A stretch of DNA of 64,000 nt from Allosphingosinicella vermicomposti (lineage in GTDB: Bacteria > Pseudomonadota > Alphaproteobacteria > Sphingomonadales > Sphingomonadaceae): assembly GCF_003012815.1 (NCBI RefSeq), contig NZ_PXYJ01000003.1:372001-436000 (forward strand). The letters run 5' to 3'. Below are positions 59,570 to 64,000 of this stretch, piece by piece. The notes under the pieces are model-generated. The model was given only the letters and a program-made list of their open reading frames with translations, searched no databases and had not been told where the DNA came from. The stretch's first letter is position 1; each line of letters starts with the position of its first letter. Position numbers and translations under genes: made by a program.

Positions 59570-62322
59570 TGGCCGGCAGCCGACCCTACCACCGCCCGCC
59601 GGGCGCGACCCAGCAGGACCGGGACCAGGCGCGGAAGGCGATGCTCGACCGACGCCAGGCGCTCACCGCCAAGCTGGCCGAAGCGGCGGCGAGGCGGGCG
59701 GCCAACGCCGTTGCGCCGCCCCCGTGCGAGCCGGAGCTGCCGTCGCGGGACGTCGAAGGCTATATGGCTGCCATCGCGTCCCAACCGCTCCATCGGCTCG
59801 GTGAAGCTGAGGTGGCAGAGCTAACGCCGACCTATGCGACGCTGGTCCGGTCGGCCGCCGAGATCGCCGGTCGGGGTGACGTCAGAGTCGTGATGCCATG
59901 GCCACCTTCGAAGGTGTCGCCATCGGCGATCGTCTCGCTGCTCGCGATCGGCGCGATCGGCAGTGCGGCCCGTGCCAGCGTGCGGGTGCAGGGCATCGAC
60001 ATCGTCAGCAGGGAACGTGCCGACGAGGTGCGAGCGATGGTGTTCCCATACGCGCGAAGCTCTCATGCCCAGGCGAGGCAGGTACAGGTCGATCGACACG
60101 ACTTGGGCCGGACCAACTTTGAGCACGTCGCCCGGTATCTCGGCAGCGGCGGTGATGCGGCGAAGGACCTGCACCAAGTCCTGGCGCGTGTCCGCAGACT
60201 GAGCGGCCGCGCGTCCGACGGACGCGACTACGCCGAGTTCGAGCACCCCATCCTCGACGAGATCATCCCCCACGGTCCGGCGCGCGGCGACCGCCCCGCC
60301 AACAGCTCCGTCTTGTGGCGCACGCGCACCAAGACCGACATCGGCCGGCAGACGCGATCGGGCGAGGCCGACGATCCCGCTAAGGCCGCATACTACATGT
60401 TCACAGTCCGGCGTGACGACCGGCTCGGCGTCGAGCTGCGCGCAATTGAGCGCCCGCTCGACCTGCTCATCCTCGACCTATCTCGAAACGGGCGTGACCG
60501 TCTCGGTTGGGACTGGGTGCGCCGAGCCGGGGAGATGGCCACGTGCATGCGCGAAATCCACCCCTCTGCTGGTATCCTCGCCGTCGTCGACGACCCCTGG
60601 TCGTATCGCGCGGTCCGCTTCGACGTGCTCGGAACTAAGCAGCCCGGTAAGAAGGGCAAGGTCATCCCCGCGCCGGGCAGCGTCATCTACTGCCCGACCA
60701 CCGGTATTCTCCAGGACGTGGGCCAGCGCACGCCGCCGTTCGAGGGCGCCTCCTCCATCGCGGTCGATGGGTTCTACGGCGACGTCGACAGCAACATCGA
60801 GCACCTGCGCGAACTCGCCAACCGCCTAGCCGATATGGGGGATCCCGCCGGCGCCGCGACCGCTCGCAACCTGATGGGGACCGTCCGCCGGTCGGCGAGC
60901 CTACCCGGCTCGATCGCCGAACTAAGCCGCTTCATCGAGCGCGAGACGTCGGCCGCCATCGCCGACGACCGCCTCGCAACATACCGCGCGACCGCCGACA
61001 TCAGCACTTTGACCGACCCCACCAGCCTCGCGAGCCAGGCCGATGCCGAGAAGGGAGTGGCGGCTGAAACCAGGGCCGTGATGCGAACGCTCGAGCAGGC
61101 GACGCCGATGGCAACGCTGATCGAGGATGCCATGCAGCCCGCGCTGCGGTCGAGCTCCCGCTCCGTCTTCGTGTTCCGATCCGACATGATCGCCGAGTTC
61201 GCCGTGGACAGGCTGGGACCGTCGCACCCCAAGCTCGCCGAGCGGATCGAAAGCGGCGTAATACGCTTTGGCGGCGCACGCGCGCTCGACATCGTCGCCG
61301 ACGCGCCCCCTTCCGCTCGCAACCAGTTCAAGCGCGCCATCTTCGTCGCGCCCACGACGTCGACGATACTGGCCACGCTGGCGGAACCCTGGCTACCCGA
61401 GCAGGTGGTGTTCCTAGCCGATGCAGATACGCTGGCGTTCGCCGCCCGCGACGCCTCCCGCCTCGCCGACGAGATCGGCGTCGACGCGCTTGCGGCGCGG
61501 CTGCGGACGTTCGCCCAGAAGGCAAACAGCCGCGTAGCGGGGATCGGCCGCCACACGGTGCAGCTGGATGCCGAGGCGCCGTCCGAGGACGTCGAGTTCC
61601 CGACCGGTTCGGTGGTCGACCTCACCGGCGGTGGCCGGGGCGAACGCCGGCTCGTCGAAATAAAGCTCGGCAACGGGCAACGCGTTATCGCCCGATCGTC
61701 AACCGGCATGGTTCTGCGGGATGACGGCGCGGCGACGACCACCTTCGTAGAGCGACCCGCGTCACAGATCAAACGTGGCGATGAGGTCTGCGTGATCGGC
61801 GCTGGGTTCATCGAACGTGCCCGGTCGCTCGTGAACATCCGCGCAACCGCGGCCGAGGAGATCCGCGAATATCACAGTCAGGTGGCGAAGCGGTTCGCCG
61901 CGATACCCGAGGAATCCACTAGTGGACGGCTCCGAGTTTTGGTGGCGCGGATGGGCCAGCCGGCCGTACCTATCGAGCGCGCCAGATACTGGATCGATCT
62001 GCGGGACGAGATCGACAAGCCGCTCCACGAGGTCGTACCGCATGCCCCGCAGGACCGGGACACCTTCATGCGGTTCACTGAGGCGCTCGGGATCGGACAG
62101 AAGCTGGCCGAGAGCTTTTGGCTTTGGGCCGTAGTCGCCCAGCGTTCCCACCGGATGCGCGCGGGGAACGTCTTCCACGACGCCTTCCGTGGCATCCTCA
62201 CTGATCCCCATGCGGCGCTCGCTAGCAACCGCGACCGCAGCGCCGACATCAGGGCGCTTCGCGCAATGGCCGAGGAACACGTCGCGACCGTAGCCGACAC
62301 ACGGAGTATCGAGGCATTATGA
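59569..62322 (+). CDS. DrmE-like protein of a DISARM-related system
   Basis: This is a 917-aa protein without a Walker A motif. It reads as a degenerate helicase-like region: VVMPWPPSKVSPSAIVSLL (near 108), VFPYARSSHAQ (near 158), SVFVFRSDMIAEFAVDRL and IFVAPTTSTILATL (530-600). A C-terminal beta domain follows with RRLVEIKLGNGQRVIARSS (near 692) and ASQIKRGDEVCVIG (near 732), which resembles a Hint-like beta layout. This arrangement recalls DrmE of class 2 DISARM. The assignment rests on pattern and on its place between a methyltransferase and a DrmA-like gene; a novel defence protein is the alternative. Confidence 0.5.
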   Translation: MAGSRPYHRPPGATQQDRDQARKAMLDRRQALTAKLAEAAARRAANAVAPPPCEPELPSRDVEGYMAAIASQPLHRLGEAEVAELTPTYATLVRSAAEIAGRGDVRVVMPWPPSKVSPSAIVSLLAIGAIGSAARASVRVQGIDIVSRERADEVRAMVFPYARSSHAQARQVQVDRHDLGRTNFEHVARYLGSGGDAAKDLHQVLARVRRLSGRASDGRDYAEFEHPILDEIIPHGPARGDRPANSSVLWRTRTKTDIGRQTRSGEADDPAKAAYYMFTVRRDDRLGVELRAIERPLDLLILDLSRNGRDRLGWDWVRRAGEMATCMREIHPSAGILAVVDDPWSYRAVRFDVLGTKQPGKKGKVIPAPGSVIYCPTTGILQDVGQRTPPFEGASSIAVDGFYGDVDSNIEHLRELANRLADMGDPAGAATARNLMGTVRRSASLPGSIAELSRFIERETSAAIADDRLATYRATADISTLTDPTSLASQADAEKGVAAETRAVMRTLEQATPMATLIEDAMQPALRSSSRSVFVFRSDMIAEFAVDRLGPSHPKLAERIESGVIRFGGARALDIVADAPPSARNQFKRAIFVAPTTSTILATLAEPWLPEQVVFLADADTLAFAARDASRLADEIGVDALAARLRTFAQKANSRVAGIGRHTVQLDAEAPSEDVEFPTGSVVDLTGGGRGERRLVEIKLGNGQRVIARSSTGMVLRDDGAATTTFVERPASQIKRGDEVCVIGAGFIERARSLVNIRATAAEEIREYHSQVAKRFAAIPEESTSGRLRVLVARMGQPAVPIERARYWIDLRDEIDKPLHEVVPHAPQDRDTFMRFTEALGIGQKLAESFWLWAVVAQRSHRMRAGNVFHDAFRGILTDPHAALASNRDRSADIRALRAMAEEHVATVADTRSIEAL

Positions 62323-64000
62323 AGGGTCTGTCGCACGCGAAGCTTTCTGGGATCGACGTCGAGCTCAAGGAAGCGGTCTGTGATGCGCTGGTGAACGCGC
62401 TCGTCGAACGCGTGAGCGGCACCGACGAGCGAGGGCGGACGATCTACGGCGGTTCGCCCCGACGCGGAATATTCGCCGGCCAGCTGCTCCCGCGCTTCGA
62501 CGTCAGCGGCGCCCTCGACGAGACCACCGACATCCGCATCGCGGCGATCGGGATGGACTTCGTGGTGGGTGCGAACGGCTCCGCCACCATCCACGCGACG
62601 CCCCGGTTCTCCGCATACGTGCGAGTCATCCCGCAGTGGTGCGACCTGACTGGCGGCGGTGGCCAGCTCGATTTCGACTTCAAGCTGCAGAAGGGGATCC
62701 AGCAGCAGATCGACGCTGCGATCCGCGCCGACCGGGCGACCGCCCTAAAGGCCGCCAACCTCGATCGGCCCGACTGGAAGGCGATGGACGAGACGCGCCG
62801 GTCGAAGGTCCGTGCGGAGCGCGCCAAAATCCTCGCCGACGTGCGCGTCAAGGCCTACGCTGCATTCGGGATCAAGCTGCTTTCGGGCGTGCCCGACGAA
62901 CCTGCCCTGACGGCAGAGCCCCCGGCGGGGAACGGGGACGACACCGGGGACTCCACGGAACAGCCGGCGCCGATCTCACGCCTCATCCGCGAAGGCCGGG
63001 ACCTGCCGCTGACGCTCGTGGATCCCGCGCCGATACCGGGCAAGTGGCGGCGGCTCGACCTCTCCCTCCCGACCTTTGAGTTCGATAGCGCAATGGGGTC
63101 GCCGGCCCTCGCCGCCGCGCTCGTAACCTACAATTCCAGCCTCGCCGCGGCGGTGGCGGCCCAGCTCGAGGCTTGGGCTGCCGGCGAAGGTGCCGCCGAG
63201 GCATGGCGAGACGTCAACGTCTCACCCGGCGACACGCTGGACGAGGCCCGGTGGAATGCGGCCGTCGCGGCGCTAGCCGCCAGGCCCATCGACCGTACGC
63301 GCGTCGTCCCCGATCTCTCCCGCATCGCCCTCAAGGTCGAGCGCCAAGTCGACTTCCTAGACCCCACGCGGCTGTCGCTGCGGGTCGTCCTCGATAACCA
63401 GTCACTCGAGCCCACGCCGCAGGACGCGCGCGGTCGCTGCAACACCGTCTTCGGCGCCGGGCTGACACTCGCCCTTCCCACTGCAGCGCACCGGCCGCTC
63501 CGGCTCGATAGGGTCGAGCCCTCCTACCGATTCCGCGACCACCTCGACTATCCGGCGATCGGGCTCAACTGCGGGGTCGAAGCGATCGAAGCCGGGGACC
63601 AACTCACCCTGGGCACCACCGCCGCCCCTCGCTTTGCGCAGCCGCGCATCGTTGCCCGAAATATCGACCTCCCCTTTCAGTTTGCGATCCTCAAGGATCG
63701 GTCTTTCGACGCGAAACGACTGCTCGAGCTGCCGCGCGCATACAGCGAATGGATTGATGGCCAGGAGAAGCGGCTGCGCGACACCGTCGCGGCGGGCCTG
63801 ACACCCGACGATGCGGCGGCCGAGAAGGCACGTCTGGGGAAGGACATCGCCGCCCAGCGCGCCGAGGCGCGTTACATCGAGCGCGGCGTCGAGATCCTGA
63901 TCGCGTCGAAGAAGGCCAGCGACCAGTTGGCCGGCAACCCGCCGGACGACCGGGACGACCTCGCGCGACGCGCCGCGCCCTGGATGGCATGGACGCTCAC
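62319..64000 (+). CDS. DrmA-like protein, N-terminal part, runs off the window
   Basis: The ATG at 62319 overlaps the previous stop (ATGA). I translated 560 codons to the edge with no stop, although no complete frame can be seen. The N-terminus has RRGIFAGQLLPRFD then IRIAAIGMDFVVGANGSATI and TPRFSAYVRVIPQW (residues 49-107), like the N-terminal region of DISARM helicase DrmA. APWMAWTLT at the end of the window resembles the segment just before its Walker A. An acidic Pro/Gly linker (EPPAGNGDDTGDSTEQP) lies near 210. The helicase motifs themselves would be outside the window, so helicase activity is inferred. Confidence 0.55.
   Translation, partial: MKGLSHAKLSGIDVELKEAVCDALVNALVERVSGTDERGRTIYGGSPRRGIFAGQLLPRFDVSGALDETTDIRIAAIGMDFVVGANGSATIHATPRFSAYVRVIPQWCDLTGGGGQLDFDFKLQKGIQQQIDAAIRADRATALKAANLDRPDWKAMDETRRSKVRAERAKILADVRVKAYAAFGIKLLSGVPDEPALTAEPPAGNGDDTGDSTEQPAPISRLIREGRDLPLTLVDPAPIPGKWRRLDLSLPTFEFDSAMGSPALAAALVTYNSSLAAAVAAQLEAWAAGEGAAEAWRDVNVSPGDTLDEARWNAAVAALAARPIDRTRVVPDLSRIALKVERQVDFLDPTRLSLRVVLDNQSLEPTPQDARGRCNTVFGAGLTLALPTAAHRPLRLDRVEPSYRFRDHLDYPAIGLNCGVEAIEAGDQLTLGTTAAPRFAQPRIVARNIDLPFQFAILKDRSFDAKRLLELPRAYSEWIDGQEKRLRDTVAAGLTPDDAAAEKARLGKDIAAQRAEARYIERGVEILIASKKASDQLAGNPPDDRDDLARRAAPWMAWTL

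Larger units (their letters stand above)
51719..64000. mobile_element. Genomic island with tyrosine-recombinase trio and defence-like cargo
   Basis: The island starts at the broken gapR and runs past the right edge. Parts: a 91-bp inverted repeat, three overlapping genes (two tyrosine recombinases and a 277-aa protein), a 301-bp spacer and a methyltransferase-led operon. The trio is clearly less GC-rich than its surroundings (31 of 60 bases are G/C at 54781-54840) and the cargo is richer (43 of 60 at 63181-63240). Size and order of the trio recall GmtY-GmtZ-GmtX of Gamma-Mobile-Trio elements, whose cargo is often anti-phage. Tn554-type and RIT elements are alternatives. Confidence 0.75.

Overview
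The window looks like a chromosome segment of a Sphingomonadales alphaproteobacterium. Base composition is high-GC. Gene order and families are those usual in that order: a MipZ-type ParA, ybgC-tolQRAB-pal next to yebC-ruvCAB, CC_3452-type and other small secreted proteins, and a single-chain Rel. Intergenic gaps are filled by about 70-115 bp palindromic repeats of several families. No replication origin, rRNA or CRISPR array was seen, and there is one tRNA (Thr, GGT).

Positions 1-51600 are ordinary core genome. From left to right: a HerA/DUF87 ATPase cut by the window edge; a TauE-type exporter with its TIGR02186 partner; an NfrB/NfrA-like surface-glycan pair; an HxlR regulator facing a small secreted protein; rel; tryptophan catabolism (kynA-kynU); an MBL hydrolase and a Nudix hydrolase; DUF47-Pit phosphate uptake; serine dehydratase; folate genes pabB-pabC; three of the four ligase-associated DNA-damage proteins (PdeM, Lhr-like helicase, exonuclease) without the ligase; Hsp20 and MgtC; phosphomannomutase, a small DnaJ-like protein and MipZ; panC; a cyclophilin; aminopeptidase N; threonine aldolase with an EamA exporter; tRNA-Thr; an aminopeptidase P and an oligopeptidase B back to back; ispG with two exporters; an SPFH protein with a ribbon-helix-helix protein; an Ntn asparaginase; an S1/P1 nuclease; and the tol-pal and ruv clusters. 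Translational coupling through 1- or 4-base stop/start overlaps is the rule inside operons. It supports a CTG start for ruvC.

From about 51719 to the right edge the sequence changes to a genomic island. Its left junction is a 39-codon 3' fragment of a gapR/DUF2312 gene, followed by a 91-bp imperfect inverted repeat. Then comes a lower-GC operon of three overlapping genes: two tyrosine recombinases (475 and 1128 aa) and a 277-aa protein. Size and order resemble the GmtY-GmtZ-GmtX trio of Gamma-Mobile-Trio elements. After a 301-bp gap a very GC-rich cargo operon begins: an N6-adenine DNA methyltransferase (NPPY), a 917-aa protein that I read as DrmE-like, and a protein of at least 560 aa whose N-terminus reads as DrmA-like. 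I interpret the cargo as a DISARM-related, probably variant, anti-phage system carried by a recombinase-trio island. The operon runs off the window, so drmB/drmC-like partners and the right attachment site cannot be seen.
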